17,217 nucleotides of DNA from Burkholderiales bacterium UBA2647 (GCA_002359635.1 DENJ01000058.1:87485-104701), one strand, 5' to 3'; shown: positions 6,493 to 14,810, numbered from the stretch's first letter. Translations and numbers: made by a program. Notes: generated from the sequence alone by a model not told the origin.

Positions 6493-7396
6493 CACCTCAG
6501 GCCATCGTTCAAACCCTATCCCACCTCGTGCCCTTTTTTTACTGATTATCCTCACCTTGGTGTGGGGTACGAATTGGCCTTTGTTCTCTTTAGCGGTAAA
6601 AGAGGTTTCGGTTTGGACCTTCCGTAGTTTTTCTTGCGTGACCGCCGGTCTATTGCTCTTGGCATATGTCAAGATTCGCGGCCAGTCGATCCGTATTGAG
6701 CGGCGGCACTGGCCTGTTGTGCTGGTGTCATGTTTTTTATATATGGTGATATGGAATATCACCAGCACTTACTCGGCGGTCTTATTGCCCTCAGGTCAAG
6801 CATCAGTGCTGGGATTCACGATGCCCTTATGGGCTGCCTTGTTTTCCTGGCTCTTTTATGGGGAGCCGCTGCGTGGCAGGATGTTGCTGGCGCTCGCTTT
6901 TGGCGCAAGCGGTGTGGCTTTACTGATGGTGCCAAGTTTTCGGGACTACGCCAATGCCCCCTTAGGTTTTGTGCTCGGCTTGACCGGCGGAGCGGGTTGG
7001 GCCCTGGGGACCATTATCCTCAAACGCGGAGCGGTTGCCGTACCAGCTTCGGTACTCACCGGATGGCAATTGTTGATCACTGCGGTGCCATGCTCCATCG
7101 GTGCTGCCTGGTTTGGCGATTGGCAGTGGTTTATCCCGAGCACGACATCGTTGATCGTTATTGCCTACATCACGATCGTGCCGATTTTGGTCGGCAACGT
7201 TTGCTGGATTGCGATTGTTGGTTTGTTGCCTACCCAGGTGGCAGGTCTTTCTGCAATCGCTGTGCCGATGGTGGCCATGATTTCAGGCGCATTCATCCAT
7301 GCTGAACCTCTTGGTCTCACGCAGTGGCTCGCGATGGGATGTACGGCGATTGCGCTCGGATTGCTCTTGGTGCGGGGAAGCGGCGCATCTCGTTAA
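6476..7396 (+). CDS. DMT superfamily (EamA) membrane transporter
   Basis: This 306-residue protein has a short polar N-terminus and about ten hydrophobic segments in two repeated halves, the pattern of EamA (DUF6) transporters. The first half begins LILTLVWGTNWPLFSLAV and contains RSFSCVTAGLLLL and LLPSGQASVLGFTMPLWAAL; the second begins near LGFVLGLTGGAGWALGTI and ends in a hydrophobic helix. Members export or exchange small metabolites such as amino acids. I chose ATG 6476, which overlaps the upstream crotonase by 17 bases. The longer in-frame start at 6383 would overlap that gene by 110 bases and add an N-terminus unlike this family. The overlap places it in the same transcription unit as the two crotonases. 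It may move a product or substrate of their pathway, which is inference. Confidence 0.9.
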   Translation: MHSENSTSGHRSNPIPPRALFLLIILTLVWGTNWPLFSLAVKEVSVWTFRSFSCVTAGLLLLAYVKIRGQSIRIERRHWPVVLVSCFLYMVIWNITSTYSAVLLPSGQASVLGFTMPLWAALFSWLFYGEPLRGRMLLALAFGASGVALLMVPSFRDYANAPLGFVLGLTGGAGWALGTIILKRGAVAVPASVLTGWQLLITAVPCSIGAAWFGDWQWFIPSTTSLIVIAYITIVPILVGNVCWIAIVGLLPTQVAGLSAIAVPMVAMISGAFIHAEPLGLTQWLAMGCTAIALGLLLVRGSGASR

Positions 7397-7552
7397 GCCA
7401 GCGATCATTATCGGGAGCGCAGCGCTTACTTGGCGCCCAGTTCGGGATCATGGCCGGCGCTGATGTCGATACGCAAGATGACAAGGTTAAAGTATGCAAT
7501 ACGTGGAACGTTCTGATTGGACCCTGACTGCTTTTTTGGTGATGATGTCAAG

Positions 7553-8335
7553 ATGGCTTTACGAATCTTTGGCGTTAACGTCTTAAGCTTTCTTGCCTTG
7601 GTTCTTGCTCTCGATGCACGGGCTTGGGGTTTTGAGGGCCATGAATTGATCGCCCGGCAGGCGCAAATCTTGCTCTCGGATCAAGCCCGAAGTATGGTCA
7701 AGCGCTTGCTCGCTCAGGAGGAAGGTGCAACGCTTCCCGGCATTTCAACATGGGCTGATAAGCATCGCGAATTTCCCAGTTCAACCTGGCACTATGTGAA
7801 TTTCCCAAAGGGTGAGTGTCGCTATGCCAAGATGCGCGACTGTCCTGAGGGCAATTGTGTGATTGAGGCCTTCGCCTCGCAGCTCGCGATCTTTCAACGT
7901 TCGAAAGACCCGCAAGAACAACTGAGAGCGTTCAAATTTGTCGTTCACCTGCTTTCGGACGTGCATCAGCCTTTGCATGCAGCCTGGGGCGAAGATCGGG
8001 GCGGCAATAGCTTTCAGCTTCAAGCTTTTGGCCGCGGCAGTAATTTGCACGCCTTCTGGGACAGCACGCTGATCCGTCAGGCTGAAGGCGGGATTGAGGC
8101 GATTGAACGTGATGTCCAGAGCGAAATCGCCAGACTCAGCGCAGACAGACCAGGTCATATCGAGGCATGGGCGCTTGAGTCTTGTCAGATTGTGGTGCAA
8201 GAGGGTTTTTACCCTGCCGGCCGCGTCGTCGATGAGGCCTATGTCCAACAGCATCGGGGTACTGTTGTGCGGCGTTTGGCTTTAGCAAGCCGTCGCCTGG
8301 CTGACACCATCAATCGGATGGCGGCAACACGCTAA
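7553..8335 (+). CDS. Secreted S1/P1-type zinc nuclease
   Basis: The 260-residue protein starts with a Sec signal peptide (hydrophobic 4-20, DARA before cleavage at 24/25), so the mature protein would begin with Trp25. In S1/P1 nucleases the N-terminal Trp itself binds zinc. All other ligands of the trinuclear site are visible with the right spacing: H30 (GHELIA), D69 (TWADKHR), H80 (WHYVNF), H122 and D126 (HLLSDVHQPLH), H132, H156 and D160 (NLHAFWDST). These enzymes cut single-stranded DNA and RNA and remove 3' phosphates, and here would act outside the cytoplasm, likely for phosphate or nucleotide scavenging. A longer start at 7517 would spoil the signal peptide. The next gene, a DMT transporter, starts 3 bases after the stop, so the two are co-transcribed. 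Confidence 0.93.
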   Translation: MALRIFGVNVLSFLALVLALDARAWGFEGHELIARQAQILLSDQARSMVKRLLAQEEGATLPGISTWADKHREFPSSTWHYVNFPKGECRYAKMRDCPEGNCVIEAFASQLAIFQRSKDPQEQLRAFKFVVHLLSDVHQPLHAAWGEDRGGNSFQLQAFGRGSNLHAFWDSTLIRQAEGGIEAIERDVQSEIARLSADRPGHIEAWALESCQIVVQEGFYPAGRVVDEAYVQQHRGTVVRRLALASRRLADTINRMAATR

Positions 8336-8337
8336 CC

Positions 8338-9225
8338 ATGCAAGCTTATCGCCCATGGCTTGGCATTTTGTTCATGTGCCTGGCCAGCAGCTTTTTCCCG
8401 GTCATGAATGGCTTGGCTAAATTAATGAGCGCAAGCTACAGCTCAGAACAGGTTGTTTGGGCGCGCACCTTAAGTCACCTGCTTTTGGTGCTCGCTGTGT
8501 TGCTGCCACGTTATGGGCCGCGGGTATTGATCACCAAGCGCCCCAAAGTTCAGTTCCTGCGGTCCTGCATGTTGCTTTCGTCAACTTTTATGTTTTTTTC
8601 GGCACTAAAATTTATTTCAATCGCCCAGGCAGCATCCATTTCCTTCATTGCCCCCCTGATCGTTGTTTTGTTGGCTGGACCCTTGTTGGGTGAGAAAGTC
8701 ACGCTCACCCGGGTTGTCGCAGTCTTGGTCGGTTTTCTCGGTGTTTTGATTGTGATCAGACCTGGAACGTCGGTGTTTCAATGGGCTTCACTCCTGATCG
8801 TCGGTAGTGCGAGCTGTTATGCCATTTATCAACTCCTTACCCGTAAAGTCGCTGGGATTGATCTGCCTGAAACCTCGGTGGTCTACTCCGCGCTTGTGGG
8901 CTCTGTCATACTAAGCTTGATTGTGCCGTGGTTCTGGACCGACCCCGCAAACTGGATCGATGTGCTCTTGCTGTGCAGTTTGGGTGCGCTCGGCGCCGCG
9001 GGTCATTATTGTGTGGCTCGCGCCATGACCTATGCGCCTGCAAATTTTGTCTCGCCGTTTCACTACTGGCAGATGGTTGGCTCGGTTGCCGTGGGCTATT
9101 GGATGTTCGGTGATTTGCCTGACAGCTTCACCCGGCTTGGCGCCTGTTTGATTATAGGGGCGGGGCTTTATGTGGGACTTCAAGCTGAGCGATCCGTGCC
9201 AAGGCCTGAGCATAAGCCCGGTTGA
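8338..9225 (+). CDS. DMT superfamily (EamA) membrane transporter
   Basis: A 295-residue integral membrane protein with about ten hydrophobic helices in two EamA repeats: GILFMCLASSFFPVMNGLAK in the first helix, ALKFISIAQAASISFIAPL ending the first half, then YAIYQLLTRK and a second repeat with VARAMTYAPANFVSPFHYWQ. It belongs to the RhaT/RarD-like drug and metabolite transporters, with no substrate readable. The ATG lies 2 bases after the nuclease stop, implying co-transcription. It is not closely similar to the DMT protein at 6476-7396. Its last 74 bases, which encode the end of the final helix and a polar tail, overlap the 3' end of the convergent carbonic anhydrase gene. Confidence 0.91.
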   Translation: MQAYRPWLGILFMCLASSFFPVMNGLAKLMSASYSSEQVVWARTLSHLLLVLAVLLPRYGPRVLITKRPKVQFLRSCMLLSSTFMFFSALKFISIAQAASISFIAPLIVVLLAGPLLGEKVTLTRVVAVLVGFLGVLIVIRPGTSVFQWASLLIVGSASCYAIYQLLTRKVAGIDLPETSVVYSALVGSVILSLIVPWFWTDPANWIDVLLLCSLGALGAAGHYCVARAMTYAPANFVSPFHYWQMVGSVAVGYWMFGDLPDSFTRLGACLIIGAGLYVGLQAERSVPRPEHKPG

Positions 9226-9934
9226 GCGTACCTGGGTCGCTTGCCGATACTTCCATATCCTGCAACAGTCCATCACCAATGCCATAGACCCAGCCGTGCA
9301 GGCTAAGCTGATGCCCCCTGGCCCAAGCGTCCAGCACGACGGTGCTCTGGCCCACATGGCGAACCTGTTCGATCACGTTCAACTCAACCAATCGATCGTG
9401 GCGTGTTGCCGGTCCAAATCGCTCCAGGATCGCCTGATGCCGGTCGCGGACATCCTGAATATGTCGCAACCAATTGTCTGCAAGTCCTATACGCGCAGAT
9501 TCGAGAGCAGCCAAGACCCCCGAGCATCCATAATGACCAACCACAATCACATGCGCTACACCGAGACGTTCCACCGCAAATTGCACGGTTGAAAGCGCAT
9601 TCAAGTCGGAATGCAGGAAAAGGTTCGCAACATTGCGATGAACAAAGACTTCACCGGGTTCGAGCCCGGTGATCTGATTTGCCGGCACCCGACTATCAGA
9701 GCAACCGATCCACATGTAACGTGGATTTTGCTGCGCCTGAAGCCGTTTAAAAAACCCCGGGCGCTCTGATTCCATGCGCTGCGCCCAGGTCTTGTTGGCA
9801 TCAAAGAGGGCTTTAAGTGACTCACCAACCGCTGTAGCACGATGACCGGGTGCGTCGTCTCCCGGGGTTTGCTGTAGCGAATCTGGCTGCGCGGCAGCGT
9901 GAGTGCCGGCAGCCTTCGCTTCAAGATCAGGCAT
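9152..9934 (-). CDS. can: Beta-class carbonic anhydrase, type II (Can-like)
   Basis: The enzyme interconverts CO2 and bicarbonate in the cytoplasm. Zinc ligands are C78 in IGCSDSR, H134 and C137 in GHYGC, with D80-R82 as the catalytic dyad. The bicarbonate-inhibition site known from the Haemophilus enzyme is also present: W75 (MWIGC), R100 (VHRNVAN) and Y217 (HGWVYGI), so this is an allosteric type II member. At 260 residues it is about 35 longer at the N-terminus than E. coli Can; this extension (1-36) is Ala/Gly/Pro-rich and has no internal start codon. The ATG shares one base with the stop of the upstream livK gene (TGATG), so the gene is translationally coupled to the branched-chain amino acid transporter. 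It may supply bicarbonate for carboxylases of Leu/Ile/Val breakdown, which is inference. Confidence 0.95.
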   Translation of the reverse strand: MPDLEAKAAGTHAAAQPDSLQQTPGDDAPGHRATAVGESLKALFDANKTWAQRMESERPGFFKRLQAQQNPRYMWIGCSDSRVPANQITGLEPGEVFVHRNVANLFLHSDLNALSTVQFAVERLGVAHVIVVGHYGCSGVLAALESARIGLADNWLRHIQDVRDRHQAILERFGPATRHDRLVELNVIEQVRHVGQSTVVLDAWARGHQLSLHGWVYGIGDGLLQDMEVSASDPGTLNRAYAQALARIAQLEVPHKAPPL

Positions 9935-11082
9935 CAGCGAACGACAGCAAGCTGGTCGCGTTTACCCGCTTTGTAGGTGTAAAGTGTGAGTGCTCCATTT
10001 TTAATATCACCCTTTTGATCAAAGGCGATGGTGCCCGTCACGCCTTTATAGCCCTCGGTTGCTGCCAGTACCGGCAGGAATTTCGCGGGCTCTGTGGAGT
10101 TAGCCTTTTGCATGGCAGCAACCATCACATTAACTGCGTCATAAACATAGGGCGCATAAAGCTGCACATCGGTATTGAATTTGGCTTTGAATTTCTTACC
10201 AAAATCTTCCATCGATTTTTTGGCTTCGCCTTCCACACCACCAGCTTCTGCACAGACAACCTGACTGTCGCCCATTGATCCGGCAGCAAGTTTGGGCAAC
10301 TCGCCCGTGCAAATACCATCGCCTCCCATAAATTTGGCGTTGATACCAAGTTGCTTCATCTGGCGGAGCATGGGTCCAGCAACGGCGTCCATACCGCCGA
10401 AAAAGACAACATCAGGCTTTTTCGCCTTTAAGCTCGTGAGAATCGCTGTGAAATCGGTTGCTTTGTCGTTGGTAAACTCGCGTCCGACCACTGTGCCGCC
10501 AGCAGACTTGACGCCTTTTTCAAATTCGTCGGCAACACCTTGGCCGTAGGCGGTACGGTCATCAACGACGGCGATACTTTTACCCTTGAGTTGCTTGACC
10601 GCGTACTTGCCGAGCGTTCCGCCAAGGTGAACATCGTCGGCCACCACGCGGAAGGTTGTTTTGTAGCCTTGACGCGTAAAGCGCGGGTTGGTTGCGGAGG
10701 GGCTGATTTGGGGAATTCCCGCGTCGCTATAAATCTTAGATGCTGGGATCGAGGTTCCAGAATTAAGATGACCGATTACACCGACCACTTTGCTGTCAAC
10801 AAGCTTTTGTGCCGCTGCGGTACCTTGTTTGGGGTCGGCTGCGTCGTCCTCTGCTAGTAACTCAAACTTGATTTTCTTTCCGCCGATCGTGATGCCTTTG
10901 GCATTAAGTTCTTCAACGGCGAGTCTTGCGCCATTTTCATTGTCTTTGCCAAGATGGGCGATACCACCGCTCGTTGGTGCCACATGGCCCAGGCGGACAA
11001 CCGCTTCCTGGGCATGGACGTGTTGCGCAACAAATCCGATGAACAAGGCACCTGCAATCGCATGAAATTTAAAGACCATCAT
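9934..11082 (-). CDS. livK: Branched-chain amino acid ABC transporter substrate-binding protein
   Basis: A periplasmic type I binding protein (Peripla_BP_6/LivJ-LivK family) of 382 residues, close to the family norm. A signal peptide occupies 1-24, with cleavage after HVHA. Then follow RLGHVAPTSGGIAHLGKDNE (family start), LLAEDDAADPKQG, and GHLNSGTSIPAS (about 104-115), the ligand-contacting segment of LivJ/LivK, and the hinge-side VVDDRTAYGQG (about 162-172). The start is the ATG at 11082 or the next one at 11079; AAAGGAG lies 4 or 7 bases upstream. The in-frame TTG at 11085 is too close to it. It is the fifth gene of the liv operon, after a 91-base gap that may hold an extra promoter. Ligand specificity (Leu/Ile/Val versus amides or other amino acids) is not certain. 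Confidence 0.93.
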   Translation of the reverse strand: MMVFKFHAIAGALFIGFVAQHVHAQEAVVRLGHVAPTSGGIAHLGKDNENGARLAVEELNAKGITIGGKKIKFELLAEDDAADPKQGTAAAQKLVDSKVVGVIGHLNSGTSIPASKIYSDAGIPQISPSATNPRFTRQGYKTTFRVVADDVHLGGTLGKYAVKQLKGKSIAVVDDRTAYGQGVADEFEKGVKSAGGTVVGREFTNDKATDFTAILTSLKAKKPDVVFFGGMDAVAGPMLRQMKQLGINAKFMGGDGICTGELPKLAAGSMGDSQVVCAEAGGVEGEAKKSMEDFGKKFKAKFNTDVQLYAPYVYDAVNVMVAAMQKANSTEPAKFLPVLAATEGYKGVTGTIAFDQKGDIKNGALTLYTYKAGKRDQLAVVR

Positions 11083-11146
11083 CAAGCTCCTTTAAGTTAG
11101 ATCGAACCGGTTTATAAATCGATATAGAAAAAAGATCATCAAGCAA

Positions 11147-11169
11147 ACATCCAAGCACACATCCAAGCA
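11147..11169 (-). repeat. Tandem 12-base repeat between livF and livK
   Basis: ACATCCAAGCA occurs at 11147-11157 and again at 11159-11169, a 12-base period, with a degenerate third copy at 11135-11145. It lies in the 91-base livF-livK gap. Downstream on the minus strand is an A/T-rich stretch (TATATC, TTATAA) that could be a promoter for livK. The repeat may be an operator pair or replication slippage. Confidence 0.4.
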
Positions 11170-11173
11170 AGCC

Positions 11174-11881
11174 TTATTCACCGAGGTAGGCTGCGCGAAC
11201 GCGAGGGTCATCGAGCATTGCTTTGGCCTCGCCTTGCATGATCAACTCGCCTGATTCCATGACGTAGGCACGGTTTGCAAGCTTGAGCGCTCGGGCTGCA
11301 TTTTGTTCGACCAGCAAGATCGTCATACCGTCTCGATGAATATTGTGAATGACTTCAAAAATGGTATCGACCATGATCGGCGACAAACCCATGGAGGGTT
11401 CGTCGAGCAACAAAAGCTGCGGTCTCGCCATCAAGCCCCGTCCCATGGCCAGCATTTGCTGTTCACCACCGCTCATGGTACCGGCAAGCTGTCTTCGGCG
11501 CTCCTTCAATCTTGGAAAAAGGGCAAAGACCTTCTCGATGTCATCCTCGATCTCGCGATCGGCTCGCAAGTAGGCACCCATTTGCAGGTTTTCGATGATC
11601 GTCATCCGAGTAAAGCTGCCGCGTCCCTCGGGTACCATCACCAGGCCTTGTCTTGCCAATTCCCAAGGACTCAACTCGGTGATGTCTTGATTGTGAAATT
11701 GTATTCGACCCGAACGTTTAGGGTGTAAGGCGGTGAGCGCTTTCAAGGTGGTTGTTTTGCCAGCGCCGTTGGCGCCTAAGAGACTTACCAACTCGCCTCT
11801 CTGAACCTCAAAGGATATGCCTTTGATGGCCACAATACTGCCATAGGCAACGCTTAACCCTTCGACCTTAAGAAGACTCAT
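11174..11881 (-). CDS. livF: Branched-chain amino acid ABC transporter ATP-binding protein LivF
   Basis: One of the two cytoplasmic ATPases that power the Liv importer. At 235 residues it matches LivF. It has Walker A GANGAGKT (36-43), the ABC signature in the form MSGGEQQ (136-142), Walker B LLLLDEP (156-162) and VEQNA in place of the usual H-loop histidine, as is normal in LivF proteins. VPEGRGSFTRMTIIENLQMGAY is the typical LivF middle region. Its ATG overlaps the livG stop by 4 bases (ATGA), indicating coupled translation. Confidence 0.96.
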   Translation of the reverse strand: MSLLKVEGLSVAYGSIVAIKGISFEVQRGELVSLLGANGAGKTTTLKALTALHPKRSGRIQFHNQDITELSPWELARQGLVMVPEGRGSFTRMTIIENLQMGAYLRADREIEDDIEKVFALFPRLKERRRQLAGTMSGGEQQMLAMGRGLMARPQLLLLDEPSMGLSPIMVDTIFEVIHNIHRDGMTILLVEQNAARALKLANRAYVMESGELIMQGEAKAMLDDPRVRAAYLGE

Positions 11882-12639
11882 GCTGATGAGCCGAGGTAGG
11901 CTTCAATCACCCGAGGATCACGCCGTACCTGGTCGGGTGTGTCTTCTGCGATCACGCGTCCGTTATCAAGCACGGTGATCCGATCGCAGATGCCTGCGAC
12001 GAGCTTCACGTCATGCTCGATCAATAAGACCGTCCGGCCGTCGGCACGGATGCGCTCGATCAATTCACGCAAGACATTTTTCTCGCTCGCATTCATCCCT
12101 GCCGCCGGTTCATCCAGTGCCAGCAAACGAGGTTCAGTGGCCAGTGCGCGGGCGATTTCGAGTCGCCGTTGATCGCCGTAGGACAAACTGTTGGCGCGGT
12201 GCTGGGCATAACGGCCAATGCCCACATAATCGAGGAGTGCGTGCGCTTGATCGCGCAGCTGTGCTTCCTCATGATAAAAATGTTTCGTACGCCAGATGGC
12301 GTCCCATAGGCCAGCGTTTGAGCGACTATGCCGACCGACCCGCACATTGTCGAGGGCGCTCATGTCGCCGAACAAGCGAATGTTTTGAAAGGTTCTGGCA
12401 ATACCCGCCATCGTGACCTGATGTACCGAACGCGGTCGATAGTTTTGACCCTGAAGCGCAAACTGACCGCTATCGGCACTGTAAAGCCCGGTGATCAGGT
12501 TGAACAAGGTGGTTTTGCCCGCGCCATTAGGCCCGATCAAACCATGGATTTGGCCCGCTGCAATACTCAGATTGACATCGGCGAGCGCCTGTAGCCCACC
12601 AAAGCGTTTTGATACCTGGGTGATTTGAAGCAAGCTCAT
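11878..12639 (-). CDS. livG: Branched-chain amino acid ABC transporter ATP-binding protein LivG
   Basis: The second ATPase of the Liv importer, 253 residues from the ATG at 12639. It shows Walker A GPNGAGKTT (36-44), ARTFQNIRLF (81-90, the Q-loop region typical of LivG), the signature LSYGDQRRLEIARAL (152-166), Walker B LLALDEP (172-178) and the switch His in LLIEHD (H209). A longer in-frame GTG start at 12681 would overlap livM by 46 bases and adds an atypical basic leader, so I prefer the ATG, which overlaps the livM stop by 4 bases (ATGA). Confidence 0.96.
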   Translation of the reverse strand: MSLLQITQVSKRFGGLQALADVNLSIAAGQIHGLIGPNGAGKTTLFNLITGLYSADSGQFALQGQNYRPRSVHQVTMAGIARTFQNIRLFGDMSALDNVRVGRHSRSNAGLWDAIWRTKHFYHEEAQLRDQAHALLDYVGIGRYAQHRANSLSYGDQRRLEIARALATEPRLLALDEPAAGMNASEKNVLRELIERIRADGRTVLLIEHDVKLVAGICDRITVLDNGRVIAEDTPDQVRRDPRVIEAYLGSSA

Positions 12640-13721
12640 TGGGCATGACCTGCGGCGGACTTGACCTTGTCGCTCGGCCACAAACCCTGCGGGCGCAAAA
12701 GCATGATGCCGATCATGGCGAGCGCAATCAATAACTGGCGCAAGATCGCGGCGTCGATGCGCCCGCCGGTGAGGTTTTGGATGTCGCCTGCAATGTAGCG
12801 CAAAACCTCCGGCAATGCGGCAAGCATGAGCGCACCCAGAATCACACCGGGTAAATGCCCGATGCCGCCGAGCACCACCATCGCAACAATCATGATGGAT
12901 TCCATCAGGCTGAATGACTCCGGTGAAACAAAACCTTGAAACGCAGCAAACATCGCGCCTGCAACGCCGCCAAAGCTTGCACCCATGGCAAAAGCAAGCA
13001 ATTTCATGTTTCGGGTGTTGATGCCCATGGCCTTGGCAGCCAGTTCATCTTCTCTGATCGCCATCCAGGCGCGGCCGATTCGAGAGTGTTCTAAGCGATA
13101 GCACACAATAACACTCAAAACAACCAGTCCCAGAAAGAGCCAGTAGTAAAGCGTTACTGACGCAATCTTATAGTCGCCAATCATCAGCGGTTTACCGAGG
13201 CTCAGGCCCCAAACACTCATCGGGTCGATCCGGTCAAGGCCCCGGGGACCGTTGGTGATGTTTACCGGATGCTCCAAATTATTCATAAACACCCGGATGA
13301 TTTCGCCAAAGCCTAGCGTGACGATCGCAAGATAGTCACCTCTTAGTCTGAGCACCGGAAGCCCCAAGAGCGCGCCTGCGACCGCCGCTAGCCCCGCCGC
13401 TAGCGGGATCACAAACCAGATAGGCGTGTGTAAGCCCTGGGGGAAAACTTGCCCGAGGCTGGCGAAGGTTTCGGTGAGATGCGGTGATGCCAACAGGGCG
13501 TACATATAAGCGCCAACAGCATAAAAGGCGACAAAACCCAAATCCAGCAGGCCGGCATAGCCCACCACGATGTTGAGTCCTAAGGCCAAGAGCACATAGA
13601 GCATTGCCAGGGCAAGAATCCGAACCCAACCTGCACCGATGGATTGGACCGCCAGTGGAAGCAGCAAAAGCGCGAGGGCGAGGGCGAGAAAGAGCGGCCA
13701 GCGGTGTTTAAGCGCCTGCAT
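12636..13721 (-). CDS. livM: Branched-chain amino acid ABC transporter permease LivM
   Basis: An inner-membrane permease of 361 residues with about ten hydrophobic helices. Family markers are NIVVGYAGLLDLGFVAFYAV (50-69), LRLRGDYLAIVTLGFGEIIR (124-143) and the cytoplasmic coupling loop GRAWMAIREDELAAKAMGIN (216-235), which contacts the ATPases. It pairs with LivH to form the channel. The C-terminus ends LRPQGLWPSDK and a short polar tail. The ATG at 13721 follows the livH stop by 3 bases and its own stop overlaps livG, so the four genes are tightly coupled. Confidence 0.96.
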   Translation of the reverse strand: MQALKHRWPLFLALALALLLLPLAVQSIGAGWVRILALAMLYVLLALGLNIVVGYAGLLDLGFVAFYAVGAYMYALLASPHLTETFASLGQVFPQGLHTPIWFVIPLAAGLAAVAGALLGLPVLRLRGDYLAIVTLGFGEIIRVFMNNLEHPVNITNGPRGLDRIDPMSVWGLSLGKPLMIGDYKIASVTLYYWLFLGLVVLSVIVCYRLEHSRIGRAWMAIREDELAAKAMGINTRNMKLLAFAMGASFGGVAGAMFAAFQGFVSPESFSLMESIMIVAMVVLGGIGHLPGVILGALMLAALPEVLRYIAGDIQNLTGGRIDAAILRQLLIALAMIGIMLLRPQGLWPSDKVKSAAGHAQ

Positions 13722-13724
13722 GAT

Positions 13725-14648
13725 CTATGCCCTGTCTGCGATGCGTTCTCCCAAAAGACCCGAGGGTCTGAGGGTCAAAACGAGAATCAGGGCGGCGAAG
13801 GCAAAAATATCAGCGTAGTGAGAGCCTAGCAACCCGCCCGTGATATCGCCGAGATAGCCCGCACCAATGGCCTCCACCAGACCTAGCAAAAGTCCGCCCA
13901 CCACGGCGCCCGGCAGGTTACCGATGCCTCCCAGCACGGCTGCAGTAAAGGCCTTAAGGCCCGGTAAAAAGCCCATCGCGTGCTGCACCGTGCCGTAATT
14001 GGCCGCCCACATCATGCCGGCAAGCGCTGCAAGCACAGCGCCGATCACGAAGGTCGCAGCAATCACCCGGTCGGGATTCACACCCATCAGCGCAGCGACG
14101 CGAGGATTTTCCGCTGTGGCCCGCATCGATCGCCCAAGGCGCGTGCTGTTGACCAACATCATCAGCAAAACCAGCACGATCGCGGTTACAAGCAAGATCA
14201 TCAACTGGGTGACGGTGATCACAGGCCCACCAAGATCGATGGGATCCAAGGGCAGCAACTGTGGGAAAGGCTTGGGATTAGGCTTCCAGATCACCATCGC
14301 GAGGGTTTGCAATAAAAGGCTCACGCCCATCGCGGTAATCAAAGGGGCGAGTCGGGGCGCGTTTCTCAGGGGCTTATAAGCGAGCTTTTCGATCGCAAAA
14401 TTCAGCAAGGCACAAACCGACATCGCGATAGGCGTTGTGATCAGCAATAGCATCCATCCGGATAGCCCCGAGTCGCCCAGCAGGCTGATCACCGTAAAGG
14501 CCACCATGGCCCCCACCATCAATACCTCGCCGTGAGCGAAGTTGATCAGATTCACGATCCCGTACACCATGGTGTAGCCCAAGGCTACCAAGGCATACAT
14601 GCTGCCCAAGACCAGACCATTGATGATTTGTTGCAAAAATGTGTCCAT
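13725..14648 (-). CDS. livH: Branched-chain amino acid ABC transporter permease LivH
   Basis: First gene of the liv operon: an inner-membrane permease of 307 residues, the same size as E. coli LivH, with about eight helices. The start MDTFLQQIINGLVLGSMYAL is typical, followed by VYGIVNLINFAHGE (28-41) and the coupling loop LGRSMRATAENPRVAALMGV (171-190), and it ends TLRPSGLLGER. An in-frame TTG at 14684 would extend it by 12 residues that are not usual for the family, so the ATG at 14648 is chosen although its Shine-Dalgarno is weak. It partners with LivM. The operon promoter must lie in the 162 bases shared with the divergent nitroreductase gene. Confidence 0.96.
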   Translation of the reverse strand: MDTFLQQIINGLVLGSMYALVALGYTMVYGIVNLINFAHGEVLMVGAMVAFTVISLLGDSGLSGWMLLLITTPIAMSVCALLNFAIEKLAYKPLRNAPRLAPLITAMGVSLLLQTLAMVIWKPNPKPFPQLLPLDPIDLGGPVITVTQLMILLVTAIVLVLLMMLVNSTRLGRSMRATAENPRVAALMGVNPDRVIAATFVIGAVLAALAGMMWAANYGTVQHAMGFLPGLKAFTAAVLGGIGNLPGAVVGGLLLGLVEAIGAGYLGDITGGLLGSHYADIFAFAALILVLTLRPSGLLGERIADRA

Positions 14649-14810
14649 CGCCGAATGCTCGCACAAGAAGCGAAAACGGTACAAAGCAGGCGCATTTGCA
14701 GGGACTTCGGCGCATGAGTTGCTTGGACCGTGGCATCGCTCATGCTAGCGTGCATCCGGAACGGGAAGGCGGTTTTGGCACATTTAGGAAGATTTAGCTC
14801 CGGAGTTTCC
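14649..14810. promoter_or_regulatory. Divergent promoter region, liv operon / nitroreductase
   Basis: These 162 bases lie between the divergent starts of livH and the nitroreductase gene and must carry both promoters. I see no convincing -35/-10 pair. CGGAG at 14801-14805 is the Shine-Dalgarno for the plus-strand ATG at 14811 and forms part of the small palindrome CTCCGGAG. No clear Lrp-like site is evident. Confidence 0.4.

Noticed and set aside
7397..7552. Possible terminator or small gene between the first DMT transporter and the nuclease
   Set aside because: A short symmetric AGCGCAGCGCT (7420-7430) and a T-run near 7532-7537 are present but too far apart to form a terminator, and no convincing coding frame is seen.
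12640..12681. GTG start extending LivG upstream
   Set aside because: The ATG at 12639 gives the usual LivG N-terminus and the ATGA overlap seen at the livG-livF junction.
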